From Paenibacillus sp. (lineage in GTDB: Bacteria; Bacillota; Bacilli; Paenibacillales; YIM-B00363): a DNA stretch of 64,000 nucleotides. This document shows positions 40,456 to 50,080 of this stretch, one piece after another (within the stretch, counting starts at the first letter, position 1; each line of letters opens with the position of its first letter). The DNA is taken from assembly GCF_031177825.1 (NCBI RefSeq), contig NZ_JAPSKE010000022.1, forward strand, positions 33,780-97,779, written 5' to 3'. Below the pieces are notes generated by a model. The model was not told the origin of the DNA, made no database searches, and was given only the letters and a program-made list of their open reading frames with translations. The translations under genes were made by a program, and so were the position numbers.

Positions 40456-41637
40456 CTACTGGCGCGTCGCGACGTACCCTTTCTTCTCCAACAGCTCGAC
40501 GATGCCGTCTTCGCCCAGGAAGTGCGCGGCGCCTAGGACGACCAGATAGTCCGCCTCTTCCGGATTTTCCAAGTATTCCTCGATCTTGTCGGCCATGCCG
40601 ATGTTTCGGTCCGTCAGCATCGCCTTCCGATACTCCTCGTCCGCCGCCATGGCCTCGGTGAGCGCCAGCAGCCCGGCCTCGTCGCCGTTCTTCCACATCT
40701 CCGCCATCTGGGCGACCGATTCGTCCACCAGATCGAAGCTATCGACCGTATTTTGCAAGTTCGTGCGCTGCAGTTCCTCGGAGAAACCGTCGAACATCTG
40801 CAATTGCGATTCGTAGGTTTCAAGCTCGAGAATCGGGAGCTGCCGTTCAATAGCCTTCTGCAAGAAGTACATGTCGATGCCGATCTCGCCTTGGAACCCG
40901 GCTTGCATGGACTTCAGCGACGCGAGCGTCATCTCGGCCATCCATGGCTTGAACGCATCCATGGCGTTAGCCTCCAAGCCGCTCTCGGTCAAGATTTCGC
41001 CGATGGCGTCATAGAGCTCCTCCGGAATGTGGTCGGACAATGTCGTTCCGTCTTGATACATGCCGAGACTCATGACGAGCTGCTGTACCTCCGGCGTCGC
41101 CCCTTGACTGACATCTACTTCTACCCCCAGGTACTCCGCATCCTGGAACGCTTCCTCGTACGCGGAAGGCAGCGGGTAGAAGCTCTCGTCCGCGATATGC
41201 ATGGCGCCGACCAAATACACCGAGTCTCCGTCATGATCGACTCTCCATAGGAACCCAAGAGCGCCCTTCTGCCGCTCCGAAACGAGCGTCACGGTGCGCG
41301 TCGCTTCGTCCCACTCGACGACGTAGCCGCCCGCTTCGCCTGCGAGCCTCAGCGGAAGGTAGCTTTCGCCGCCGATCGTCCGCGCCGCGCCGCCGGTCCC
41401 GCCGACGTCCTCCAAGCCGATGTCCAGCGCCTCGAGCGTCGCCTCGAGCGGCGCCCACGTCGTGCCGTCCTCGATTAACGGCTGCGACGAACCGTAGGCG
41501 AGCGGCGCCCCGTCGACCATGATCGTCAGCGGATCCGGCGCGGTCGCCGCGGAAGCCGGCGCAGCCGCCGTCAACGTCATCGCCGCGGTGAACGCCGCTA
41601 GGCTCCATTTCGTTTTCCACATTTTCATTATGTTCAT
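40456..41637 (-). CDS. TraB/GumN-family protein with copper-amine-oxidase-like N-domain
   Basis: A 393-residue exported protein: signal peptide to about residue 30 (TLTAAAPASA), a short copper-amine-oxidase-N-like beta domain (MVDGAPLAYGSSQPLIEDGTTWAPL ... VEWDEATRTVTLV, residues 38-120), then a TraB/GumN (TIKI-like metalloprotease-fold) domain with paired motifs VYLVGAMHIADESFYPL and YLVVLGAAHFLGEDGIVELL. The two GxxH motifs are the putative metal-binding site. The N-domain is a common surface-protein module in Paenibacillus and does not imply copper or amine oxidation. It is probably not part of the copper operon; substrate unknown. Confidence 0.82.
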   Translation of the reverse strand: MNIMKMWKTKWSLAAFTAAMTLTAAAPASAATAPDPLTIMVDGAPLAYGSSQPLIEDGTTWAPLEATLEALDIGLEDVGGTGGAARTIGGESYLPLRLAGEAGGYVVEWDEATRTVTLVSERQKGALGFLWRVDHDGDSVYLVGAMHIADESFYPLPSAYEEAFQDAEYLGVEVDVSQGATPEVQQLVMSLGMYQDGTTLSDHIPEELYDAIGEILTESGLEANAMDAFKPWMAEMTLASLKSMQAGFQGEIGIDMYFLQKAIERQLPILELETYESQLQMFDGFSEELQRTNLQNTVDSFDLVDESVAQMAEMWKNGDEAGLLALTEAMAADEEYRKAMLTDRNIGMADKIEEYLENPEEADYLVVLGAAHFLGEDGIVELLEKKGYVATRQ

Positions 41638-41734
41638 GTCTCTCCTCTACCCGATTCGCTTCTTCGTACCGCCCTATGAATCTGTAATTATATTAACATG
41701 ATGAATGGAAATGGCAAACCTTCCTAAAACATAG

Positions 41735-41772
41735 GAAAAATTGAGAAGTGCGCACCATGCGGCGCGCACTTT
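41735..41772 (-). terminator. Terminator of the fructan operon
   Basis: Minus-strand AAGTGCGC / GCGCACTT stem (41747-41772) then TCTCAATTTTT, immediately after the stop of the large GH32 gene. Confidence 0.75.
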
Positions 41773-41777
41773 ACAGA

Positions 41778-44700
41778 TTATCTCTTCTTCTGTTTTACGA
41801 CCGGGACATGGAAATCGTCGACGTTGATGTGCCCGAATCCGTCCGCCGAACGGTCAACGACCTGGATATACAATTCCTCTCCGATGTACGCCGATGCGTC
41901 CCAAACGCTGCGTTGATATTCTTCGTAGTTGGTTGCGGTCGTTCGGAACAGCTCCTTCCCGTCCGATGCCCTGACAAGAGCGACGTAGAGCCGTTCGGGA
42001 TCGCGGCCTCCGCTGACAAGGAAATCGATTCGGCCGTTCCCGCCGAGGACGAAGTTCTGCGACCGGAGGGTGCCCGTTAAGCGATCGCCGCCGGCCGCCT
42101 CATTGAAGCCCCATAGGTGATATCCCCCGGGAATTTCTCCGGACGGGTTGAAATCGATCGTATCCCAGAATCGTTGGGCATCCGTCACATGAAGATCCTG
42201 AAATGCGTCGCCTTCGGCAATCCAACCCGTTAAGTCGCCTGTCGCAAAATCGTGGTTCGGCAGCTCGGTAAGGTTCTTGTACACGGAAGGATCCCAGTTT
42301 TCCGGCACATCAACGGGAGCCGCAGGTTCGCCCGTCAGGGCGTTCATCTCCCAGATTTCCATAGACTTCACGGTGATCTCGCCGTCGGCCCATACTTGCA
42401 AGCCTAATGAGTCGTATCGGCCCACATAGACCCGCGTCGTCAGTTTTTTCTTCTCGTTCGCGAATGCTTCGACGACGGAACGATCCAGATAAATATGAAG
42501 CTTCAGGTTTTCCCCGTCTAAGTCCACATAGCCGCCTTGAATGCCGTCCACTCTTACGTCAGGGTCTACGCTGCTTCGGGTACGGTCAATGTTGAAGGTT
42601 TGATCGCCCTTATCGTAATAGATCAACGTCTCTTCTTCCCCGTTGTCGGAGCGCCGCACGTTGAGGCCGAATTTCTGCGCGTCGCCCGGATCGATCTCCA
42701 TGACGATCTCCAGCATATCGCCCTTCACTTTCTTGATGTGCGCATTGGCGCTTGCAAGCGTTTTGTTCGCGATGTCGACGACCTTGTTTCCTCTGAGTCC
42801 TTGCAGTTCCTCAATCGGCTCTATGTTGAGTTCATCGTTCGCATCCAAACGTAAAGCGACCGGCAGCCCCAAGTTATGCGCCCAGCCCGACAAATACTCG
42901 GCTTGCGGCGTGCGGACGTTCTGGACCATCGAGAAAAGCACCGTTCTGCCGTCGGGCGTGACGAGTCCGCTCTCCGCGGTTAAATAGCCGTCGCCTACAT
43001 CGAGCTTCGAAGGCGCCTCCCGATCCGGGATGAATCTGAACCGATCCCGATCCCAGGTGCCGATCCAGTAAAACACCTCGACATCTCTCAGCACATCGTT
43101 GCTTGGCGGAATATGTTCCGGCTTCTCGTGCGGGTTAATGACGAAGATATGCTTTTCATTCCCCTGGCTGTCTTTGCCCAACGGAAGCAGCACAGGCAAT
43201 TCCCACACGGTACCAAGCTCCGGATACTTATTTCTGTCGCTGATGTACAGGGGCCCTTTGTACTCCCAGTTGTACATATCGTCGGAAACATAGACCAAAG
43301 CCGTACCGCTGCTGTAGTCGGTAAGTCCCGAGGTCACTAATTGGTACCACTTGTCGACTTCTTCGTCGTACCAGACGAACGGGTCTCGGAATTCGTTGTG
43401 AATCCCGATGCCGTTTTGTTCCGTTACGGGTACCGGGTGTTTGATCCATTGCTCTAAATACGGGTCCGTCGGATCCGCAGGCGTAGCGACGGCCGTTCTC
43501 TGGTTCGGCGACTTGGCGTCGTTGCCGGCAGTGTAGAACAGAACGGGATTCCCGTCCCGATCGTACGCCGCGCTGCCCGACCAGGCGCCGTCCGGATCCA
43601 GCTCGCCCGCTTCCGGCGCAAGGGCCGGCCTTACGTTTTCCCAATGCACCATATCGTCGCTGACCCAGTGGCCCCAATGAATTTGGTGCCAGAAGGGCCC
43701 TTGCGGGTTATGCTGATAAAACAAATGATATTTGCCGTTATAATAAATCGGCGCATGGGCTTCGTTCATCCAGTTTTGCGGCGGTATCGCGTGGTATTGC
43801 GGACGGTGCTGATCGCCGTCGAACACGCTCGGGTCTTCGTCGATGTCCTCGTTCGGAATGGCCGGAACCGCGCCTCCGCGCAATCCCTTCGCGCGCTCGT
43901 ATCGGGCGCGCACCTCATCCGACGTCAGCGCCTCGTTGCTTAGCGTCACTTCGTCCATCAGCCCGCTGAACATATTGAAGGAGAACAGTCCGGCGAATTC
44001 AACCGGGTGATTGTGTTTCCCGATGATCAAATTTTCGGACGACGGCGTGATGGGGACATTCTTCGGCGTGGCTTGGGAAGCCGCTTCTTCGCCGTTCAAG
44101 TATAGCTTGATCATTCCCGCTTCCTTATCGAAGGTAGCGACGACATGGTTCCATCGATATTTCTCCAACGGACGATCCATCACCCATGCCTGAATCCACC
44201 TGCCGCCGATTCCGACCTGCATCGACCAAGTGCCGTGGCGGTACATCCCGAGAGCGAACCCTTCCGCGCGATCCTGGTTGGATTGCGTGACGATGGCCGA
44301 CAGCTTCCCGCCGTCGCCCCACTCGTAGCTGCGCGGCGCAACCCATGCTTCGATCGTTACCGCATCGCTTACCGGGACCACATGTTCCGCATCGATTTCA
44401 ATGTAGTTCGAATAGCCGTCGAACAACAAGGCGCCGCCTTCCACTCCGTTCGGAGTCCATCTAGGATCCTTGGGAGCCATGTACCTTGCCTCGTTAAACA
44501 CGTAATTCACTTCATGGTCCCGACCGCGCACCTGTTCCCGCACCGTCTTCCCGGCGCCTTCATCCAGATCGAAATGGGCGATCGCGCCGGTGTTGTGCGC
44601 TTGGAAAGCATCGACTGCAATGCTTGCATCGCTAGAAGCATCAATGACTTTCACATATACCTCTTTCCCGTAATGCTCCTGAACTCCCCATGACACCCGC

Positions 44701-46187
44701 CCGGTCTCCGCGGCGTTCTCCAACCTCTTCAGGAGTACGCCGCTCTCAGCATCGTACAGCGCGACGTAGGCCTGATTCGGGTTATGGATTTCCAACACGT
44801 CGAACGTAATGACGCCGGTGCCTCGGAGGGTAAAGGGATGGGAAGTCACCGAACCTACCCCGCCCATCGTAGACGCAGCGTAGGAGTTCCCTTCCCCCCG
44901 GACCACATGGAATGCATCGCCCTCCACCGTCCAGCCGCCGAATGTTCCCGTTTCGAAACTTGGATTATCGACTTCCTTCGGCACCATATTTACCGCATAC
45001 ACGCCTTCGCTCGGCACGATTTCATGGAACGTATGGAAGGCGTCCGCAAAGATCAGCCCCCAGTCGGAAGAGGCGTTGTCGACAATCTCAACATACAACT
45101 TCTTGCCCAGATGCGCCGACAGATCGGCTATGTACTGCTCCATATTCGCGAGCCGCAAGCCCTGGTCCGGATTCGGGAAGTTCGCCTCGGAAAATTCGGT
45201 ATTTCCGTACCGGGCGATCCGCTTTCCCGTTTCCGCATCGACGACATGGATATACGCCTGATCCGTATGCTTGCCGCCGCCCAGTCTAAAGCTGATCCAG
45301 CCGGTGCCGCCCAATTCGAAGGCGGAGGAACGAAGCACGCCGGTTTCGGATTCCGCGCTTCTCCAGCCGTTTAGGTGGTATCTGCCTTCTTGGCGATAAG
45401 GAATTTGTTCGGCCCAGTAGGTCGTTTCGTCCGACACGCTGCCGGCATGGAATGCGTTGCCTTCTACGATCGTCCAGCCTGTCAAATCCCCGGTTTCGAA
45501 GCTAGGATTCTCGATTCGGTACCGGTCGAAGTCCGGTTTGATGTCCATGGCAACGACACCCTCGGCCGGTTCCGCCTCATGATACATAAAGAACGCATCC
45601 GCGAAGATCAGCCCCCAGTCGGAGGAGGCGTTGTCGACGATTTCCACATACAACTTCTTGCCGAGATGCGCCGACAGATCGGCTTTGTACTGCTCCATGT
45701 TCGCAAGGCGCATCCCTCCTTCCGGATTCGGGAAGCCCGCGTCCGAAAACGCGCTGTGGCCATATCTGGCAACGGCTCGGCCGGTGTCCGCTTCGACGAT
45801 ATTGACGAAGACCTTGTTCGGATGTTTGGCTCCGCCTAGTTTGAAGCTGATCCAGCCGCTGCCGCCCAGCACGAACGTCGAGGAGCGAACGATGCCCGTT
45901 TCCGCCTCCGGGTACTTCCAGCCGTTCAGATGATACGCGCCTTCTTGATGATACGGAATTCGTTCCGCCCACCAAGCGGTTTCGTTCGAAACGCTGTCCG
46001 GTCCGAATGCGCCGCCTTCGACCACGGTCCAGCCCGTCAGATCCCCGGTTTCAAAACCTGGATTTTGAATTTCGTATACGGGGACCTCCGTTTCCGCCTT
46101 GGCGACTTGAGCGGCTGGAACGAAGGAAGGAACAACGAACGATAGCGCAAGGAAAGCAGCCATGCGACGTCCTCTTTTCCCAAACAT
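41778..46187 (-). CDS. Large secreted multidomain GH32 fructanase
   Basis: A 1469-residue secreted enzyme. After a signal peptide (to about 32, VAKA) come three CBM-like beta domains starting with NPGFETGDLTGW (about 40), NPSFETGDLTGW (about 229) and NPSFETGTFGGW (about 414), a LamG-like domain (about 536-740), the GH32 five-bladed catalytic domain (about 795-1110), the GH32 C-terminal beta-sandwich (about 1146-1290) and a fourth CBM-like domain (about 1316). In the catalytic domain WMNEAHAP replaces the usual WMNDPNG, so the predicted nucleophile is Glu, while FRDPFVW and the acid/base Glu in VWELPVLLP are kept. No cell-wall anchor is seen. ATG 46187 has GAGGAGG 6 nt upstream. It probably attacks levan or inulin outside the cell. 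Confidence 0.88.
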   Translation of the reverse strand: MFGKRGRRMAAFLALSFVVPSFVPAAQVAKAETEVPVYEIQNPGFETGDLTGWTVVEGGAFGPDSVSNETAWWAERIPYHQEGAYHLNGWKYPEAETGIVRSSTFVLGGSGWISFKLGGAKHPNKVFVNIVEADTGRAVARYGHSAFSDAGFPNPEGGMRLANMEQYKADLSAHLGKKLYVEIVDNASSDWGLIFADAFFMYHEAEPAEGVVAMDIKPDFDRYRIENPSFETGDLTGWTIVEGNAFHAGSVSDETTYWAEQIPYRQEGRYHLNGWRSAESETGVLRSSAFELGGTGWISFRLGGGKHTDQAYIHVVDAETGKRIARYGNTEFSEANFPNPDQGLRLANMEQYIADLSAHLGKKLYVEIVDNASSDWGLIFADAFHTFHEIVPSEGVYAVNMVPKEVDNPSFETGTFGGWTVEGDAFHVVRGEGNSYAASTMGGVGSVTSHPFTLRGTGVITFDVLEIHNPNQAYVALYDAESGVLLKRLENAAETGRVSWGVQEHYGKEVYVKVIDASSDASIAVDAFQAHNTGAIAHFDLDEGAGKTVREQVRGRDHEVNYVFNEARYMAPKDPRWTPNGVEGGALLFDGYSNYIEIDAEHVVPVSDAVTIEAWVAPRSYEWGDGGKLSAIVTQSNQDRAEGFALGMYRHGTWSMQVGIGGRWIQAWVMDRPLEKYRWNHVVATFDKEAGMIKLYLNGEEAASQATPKNVPITPSSENLIIGKHNHPVEFAGLFSFNMFSGLMDEVTLSNEALTSDEVRARYERAKGLRGGAVPAIPNEDIDEDPSVFDGDQHRPQYHAIPPQNWMNEAHAPIYYNGKYHLFYQHNPQGPFWHQIHWGHWVSDDMVHWENVRPALAPEAGELDPDGAWSGSAAYDRDGNPVLFYTAGNDAKSPNQRTAVATPADPTDPYLEQWIKHPVPVTEQNGIGIHNEFRDPFVWYDEEVDKWYQLVTSGLTDYSSGTALVYVSDDMYNWEYKGPLYISDRNKYPELGTVWELPVLLPLGKDSQGNEKHIFVINPHEKPEHIPPSNDVLRDVEVFYWIGTWDRDRFRFIPDREAPSKLDVGDGYLTAESGLVTPDGRTVLFSMVQNVRTPQAEYLSGWAHNLGLPVALRLDANDELNIEPIEELQGLRGNKVVDIANKTLASANAHIKKVKGDMLEIVMEIDPGDAQKFGLNVRRSDNGEEETLIYYDKGDQTFNIDRTRSSVDPDVRVDGIQGGYVDLDGENLKLHIYLDRSVVEAFANEKKKLTTRVYVGRYDSLGLQVWADGEITVKSMEIWEMNALTGEPAAPVDVPENWDPSVYKNLTELPNHDFATGDLTGWIAEGDAFQDLHVTDAQRFWDTIDFNPSGEIPGGYHLWGFNEAAGGDRLTGTLRSQNFVLGGNGRIDFLVSGGRDPERLYVALVRASDGKELFRTTATNYEEYQRSVWDASAYIGEELYIQVVDRSADGFGHINVDDFHVPVVKQKKR

Positions 46188-46208
46188 GGAGAACCTCCTC
46201 AATTAAAA

Positions 46209-46222
46209 TGAAACGTTTCCAA
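46209..46222. promoter_or_regulatory. GAAACGTTTC operator before the large GH32 gene
   Basis: TGAAACGTTTCCAA contains the same 10-bp palindrome found twice upstream of the importer genes and at the lacI-type gene. It lies 22-35 nt before the GH32 start, adjacent to the ribosome-binding site, so it would act as a roadblock or cover a local promoter. cre sites for CcpA look similar. Confidence 0.7.
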
Positions 46223-46259
46223 TTTAATTCAGATGTTCGATCTTCATTTTCCGCAAGTC

Positions 46260-47693
46260 CTAGGATTTCCTGATCTCTACTTTCACCTTACTGAAAACGC
46301 CGTCCCCTTGACTCACAAACAATCCGAGCTTCCCCTGCTCGATATCGTACATTCTGGCGCTCATCGCGACATCGCGGTTCACGTACACCTCGCAAATCGA
46401 ACCGTCGACGAACACCTTCACTTCGTATGGACGATCGGGCAGCAGTTCGATCGGCCGCTCCAGTTCCACTTCGTACGGGAATGTCTTGCCCCCATCCTCG
46501 CTCTGCATGATCGGACCCCGGAACGTGATGCGGTTCCGCTGCGGTTCCAGCTTCACGTAATAAGCGTTGTCGAGTCCGACGCCCGCTCGAAGCATGAATC
46601 CCAGCCCCTGCGTCGTTTCCGAAAACCGAAGGGTCGCGGATATTTTACATTGAGCGGGTACATCCGCGTCGCTCAAGCTCCCGGCGAAGCCGTATGGGGA
46701 GTCGCACGTCAGCGAATCGCCGTCGGGTCCCGCCGACCAGCTGCCCGTGATCGTCGAGAACTGTACCGGCACCTGTTCGGCGAACGCCGCATCCACCGGA
46801 TCCGGCACCTTAACGGCTAACGTGCCGTCCGAACGCTGCACGATTTCATGAACGACCAAATTGCCCCCCCAGTCCCATGTATCATAGTCCTTGCCCTCGG
46901 ATTTCGGCGGATTCCATCCGAACAGATTATCGTTTTTCGTCGGGTTCCAGCCGAACAAGTACCGTTTCCGCCCATCGGTCGCCGATTTCGCGGCGTAGAA
47001 GGCGCGGCCGTCGAACGTATCTTCCTTCGGCGCGATCCACGGACCGTTCAAGGAGCGGCTCATGCGGTAGAAGGTCGCGAACCGATCGGTATAGTTCGAA
47101 TAAATCAAATACCACCAATCCCCCAACCGGAACAAATCCGGACATTCGTGAGCTCCAACATGAAGATTCGGCGCATACAGAGGCTCGCGGTATTCCCACT
47201 GCTTTAAATCTTTGGAAGTAAGCAGTCCGGTGCAGCCTTTGCGATTCGTGTTCCCCTTCGCCATGGCCGAAATTAGCATCCAGTATCGGTCCTCCTCCTC
47301 GTTCCAAAACACGAAGGGGTCCCGCCAATCGGAAAGCTCATAAATGCGATCGTCCGCGGCGAAGGTGTCCTCCGGAATCGGCGTCCAATGCAAAACATCG
47401 TCGCTGATCGCATGGCAAACCAACTGCTTTCCTTCCGGAAAGACGCAGTAAAACATATGGTAGGTATCACCTACCTTCAAGATATGCCCGGTCCCGCCTT
47501 CGATCTTGCAAGCGCCGTATTCGCGGTATTCGCAAAAATCGTTCGTTCCGATCAAGTGCCACCCGCGCTCCAAGCCTTCCCGGTCGTTGTCCCTCCAGCC
47601 GTGCAGGTAGAAGAGCTTGAACTCCCCGCCTTCGTAATATGGGATGACGTCGCCCACCCAAGCGTTACTAGGCCGATAGAAAAATTCCTTCAT
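46260..47693 (-). CDS. Divergent cytosolic GH32-type glycosidase
   Basis: A 477-residue protein with a five-bladed GH32/GH43-like fold: WVGDVIPYYEGGEFKLFYLHG replaces the WMNDPNG block, WRDPFVFWNEEEDRYWML supplies the RDP motif and HECPDLFRLGDWWYLIY the Glu-Cys acid/base motif. A C-terminal beta-sandwich (SATLRFSETTQGLGFML, VFVDGSICEVYVN) follows. A short duplication LFGWNPTK / LFGWNPPK is seen near residue 285. ATG 47693 is preferred (GGGAGG upstream). No signal peptide. Substrate is likely a fructose-containing oligosaccharide from context. Confidence 0.82.
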   Translation of the reverse strand: MKEFFYRPSNAWVGDVIPYYEGGEFKLFYLHGWRDNDREGLERGWHLIGTNDFCEYREYGACKIEGGTGHILKVGDTYHMFYCVFPEGKQLVCHAISDDVLHWTPIPEDTFAADDRIYELSDWRDPFVFWNEEEDRYWMLISAMAKGNTNRKGCTGLLTSKDLKQWEYREPLYAPNLHVGAHECPDLFRLGDWWYLIYSNYTDRFATFYRMSRSLNGPWIAPKEDTFDGRAFYAAKSATDGRKRYLFGWNPTKNDNLFGWNPPKSEGKDYDTWDWGGNLVVHEIVQRSDGTLAVKVPDPVDAAFAEQVPVQFSTITGSWSAGPDGDSLTCDSPYGFAGSLSDADVPAQCKISATLRFSETTQGLGFMLRAGVGLDNAYYVKLEPQRNRITFRGPIMQSEDGGKTFPYEVELERPIELLPDRPYEVKVFVDGSICEVYVNRDVAMSARMYDIEQGKLGLFVSQGDGVFSKVKVEIRKS

Positions 47694-47718
47694 CGCATAC
47701 CCACCTCCCAAGTATTCC

Positions 47719-49983
47719 TTAAAAGGCACCCCGCATCGTCCATACTTCCATGTTCTTCACCGACATCGACCCGTTCGCCCAAAGCTGCAGTCCCAGCGCG
47801 TCGTCGCGGCTCGGATAAGCTCTCGTCGTCAAGCTTTTCAGTCCGTTAGCATATGCTTCGATCATCGACCGGTCCACATAGATATGAAGCTTTAGATTTT
47901 CTCCGCCAAGCTCCAACTTGCCGCCTTGGATGCCTTTGCTCCGCTCGCAGCGGTCCAGCGTCGACTTCCTGCGGTTCACTTTCAGCGCTTCGTCAGGGAT
48001 ATCGTAATAGAGGAGCGTTTCTTCTTCCCCGTTCGGCGAACGGCGCACCTTAACGCCGATCTGCTCGGCTTCCTTCGCCTCCAGCTCCACCTGAATTTCC
48101 AGCATGTCGCCTTTCACGTTCGTCAGCAGCTCATTCGCATCCTCGAGCGACTTCTCTCGGAAGGAGGCAAGCTTCTCCCCGCGCAGCGATTGCAGCTCCT
48201 CGATCGGCTCGACGCCGAGCCGCCCGTCTTCCCGCAAATACACGCTGACCGGCAATCCGCCGTTATGCGCCCAGCCGGAGCTGTAATCGAGATGCGGCGT
48301 TCGTTCGCCCTGCGCGATCGTGAAAATGAGCTTTCTTCCCGTCTTCGGATCGACCATGCCGCTCGGCCCCGTGAAATGGAAGTCGCCGACGTCGATCAGC
48401 TGGGGTTCCTTACCGTCAGGGATAAACCGGAAACGTTCCTTATCGAAAGTGCCGATCCAGTAAAACACCTCGACGTCCGCACCGGGACCTACCGGACTAA
48501 TTAAGAATAAGTGCTTTTCCTTACCTGCCCGATCCGTTCCGAGCGGCAGCAGCACCGGAAGCTCCCACACCGGCCCGAGGTAAGGATATTCCTGAATATC
48601 GCTCGTATAAAAAGGTCCCCGGTATTCCCAATCGATCATGTTTTTCGACGTGTACGCGAGCGCCGTCCCGCCATTCGACTCCGTACCCGACCCGATTAAT
48701 AGGTACCAAGTGTCCCCTTCCTTCCAGACGAACGGATCGCGGAAATCGCCGAACGCCAGCCCTTCGGCTTGCGGCTGCACGATGAGCGGCTCGGGATGCT
48801 TCGCCCAGCGCACGAGATCGTTGTCCCCGTCCTCCAAGTACGTGCTTCGCGCCAGTCCGACCCGCTGGTTCGGCTTCGCGCTGTCGTCGCCTGCCGTGAA
48901 GAAGAGCGCCGGAATCCCGTTCTCGTCGTAAGCCGCGCTGCCGGACCATACGCCGTCAGGGTCTACCGCATCTTTCTCGGGAGCCAAAGCGATCGGCAAG
49001 TCGCGCCAATGGACGAGATCGTCGCTTACCCAGTGGCCCCAGTGGATTTGATGCCAATACGGCCCTTGCGGGTTGTGCTGATAAAACAAATGATATTGGC
49101 CGTTGAAAAAGATCGGAGCATGCGGCTCGTTCATCCAATGCGACGGCGGGCTCAGATGATATTGCGGTCGGTGCCGATCGTGCAGCAGCGGGCTTCGATC
49201 CAGCTTGATCTCGTCGTACGGAATCTCCGGGATGTTGCCGCCATGCGGCGCCAAGTCGGACGCAAACCCTTGCGCGATTTGCTCGGAGGACAGGGCCTGC
49301 TTGTAAATCTTCACTTCATCCATCAAGCCGTTAAACATATTCAGTTCGAACGCTTCGGCGAGCACGGTGGATTGGTTGTTCTTTCCCAACAACAAGTCCG
49401 TGTTCGCAGCCGTAATTCCCGCGCGCTTCGCCACTTCCCTCGACGCCGCTTCCTTGCCGTTCAAGTAGAGCTTCATAAGACCCGACGCTTTGTCGTAGGT
49501 GGCCGCGACATGGGACCAAGCGTTCGCGACAAGCGGATCGTCCTTCGCCCACACTTCCTCCCATACGCCGTCCAACCCGAGCTGAAGCGACCATGAGCCG
49601 TGGCGGTACAGCCCGAGGATGTACCCCTGCTTCTTCTCCCGGTGGTGTTGGTTGACGATGGCGGAAAGCCGCCGTTCGTCGCCGCGCTCGAACGAGCGCG
49701 GAGCAACCCAGGCCGTGATCGTCAGCGCATCGCTCGGCTGCTTCGCCAGATCGGCTTGCCGCGTCACCCAAGTCGAATAGCCGTCGAACAGCAGGGCTCC
49801 TCCCACGACGCCTTTCCTCCATTGGGGATCGCGGGGAGTCGTGAACCTCGCTTCGTTAAATACGTATCGAATTGGATCCACGGCTCCGCTAACGCTCTCC
49901 TTCGCGCCCTTCCCTTCGCCCTCGTCGAACGACCAGTGAGCGATCGCACCTTCGAATGGTTGCATTCCATTTCGACCCGACAT
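47719..49983 (-). CDS. Cytosolic LamG-GH32 fructosidase
   Basis: A 754-residue protein without signal peptide: LamG-like domain (about 10-225, AIAHWSFDEGEG and LKLYLNGKEA), GH32 catalytic domain (about 265-590) and C-terminal beta-sandwich (about 600-750). Blocks HWMNEPHAPIFFNGQYHLFYQHNPQG, FRDPFVWKEGDTWYLL and VWELPVLLPLG mirror those of the large secreted enzyme, including Glu in place of the nucleophile Asp. The two are clearly paralogues, one secreted and one intracellular. ATG 49983 follows AGGAGG; TTG three bases earlier is an alternative. Probably cleaves imported oligosaccharides of the same linkage. Confidence 0.87.
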   Translation of the reverse strand: MSGRNGMQPFEGAIAHWSFDEGEGKGAKESVSGAVDPIRYVFNEARFTTPRDPQWRKGVVGGALLFDGYSTWVTRQADLAKQPSDALTITAWVAPRSFERGDERRLSAIVNQHHREKKQGYILGLYRHGSWSLQLGLDGVWEEVWAKDDPLVANAWSHVAATYDKASGLMKLYLNGKEAASREVAKRAGITAANTDLLLGKNNQSTVLAEAFELNMFNGLMDEVKIYKQALSSEQIAQGFASDLAPHGGNIPEIPYDEIKLDRSPLLHDRHRPQYHLSPPSHWMNEPHAPIFFNGQYHLFYQHNPQGPYWHQIHWGHWVSDDLVHWRDLPIALAPEKDAVDPDGVWSGSAAYDENGIPALFFTAGDDSAKPNQRVGLARSTYLEDGDNDLVRWAKHPEPLIVQPQAEGLAFGDFRDPFVWKEGDTWYLLIGSGTESNGGTALAYTSKNMIDWEYRGPFYTSDIQEYPYLGPVWELPVLLPLGTDRAGKEKHLFLISPVGPGADVEVFYWIGTFDKERFRFIPDGKEPQLIDVGDFHFTGPSGMVDPKTGRKLIFTIAQGERTPHLDYSSGWAHNGGLPVSVYLREDGRLGVEPIEELQSLRGEKLASFREKSLEDANELLTNVKGDMLEIQVELEAKEAEQIGVKVRRSPNGEEETLLYYDIPDEALKVNRRKSTLDRCERSKGIQGGKLELGGENLKLHIYVDRSMIEAYANGLKSLTTRAYPSRDDALGLQLWANGSMSVKNMEVWTMRGAF

Positions 49984-50023
49984 CAATAGAAGACCTCCTA
50001 TGTTGTGAATACCTATCACGAAA

Positions 50024-50063
50024 GAAGCGGTATTCGGAAAACCCTCTTTCCTTCAACCGCTTC
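50024..50063 (-). terminator. Hairpin between two GH32 genes
   Basis: GAAGCGGT / ACCGCTTC stem with an inner GAAA/TTTC pairing and TTTC after it on the minus strand, lying in the 97-bp gap. Likely a weak terminator or message stabiliser. Confidence 0.5.
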
Positions 50064-50080
50064 ATTCTCAGGTGTGAAAT

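Noticed and set aside
40456..41637. TraB/GumN protein as a member of the copper operon
   Set aside because: It has its own direction-independent setting, is convergent with the Csp gene across a terminator, and the copper-amine-oxidase-like module is not copper-binding evidence.
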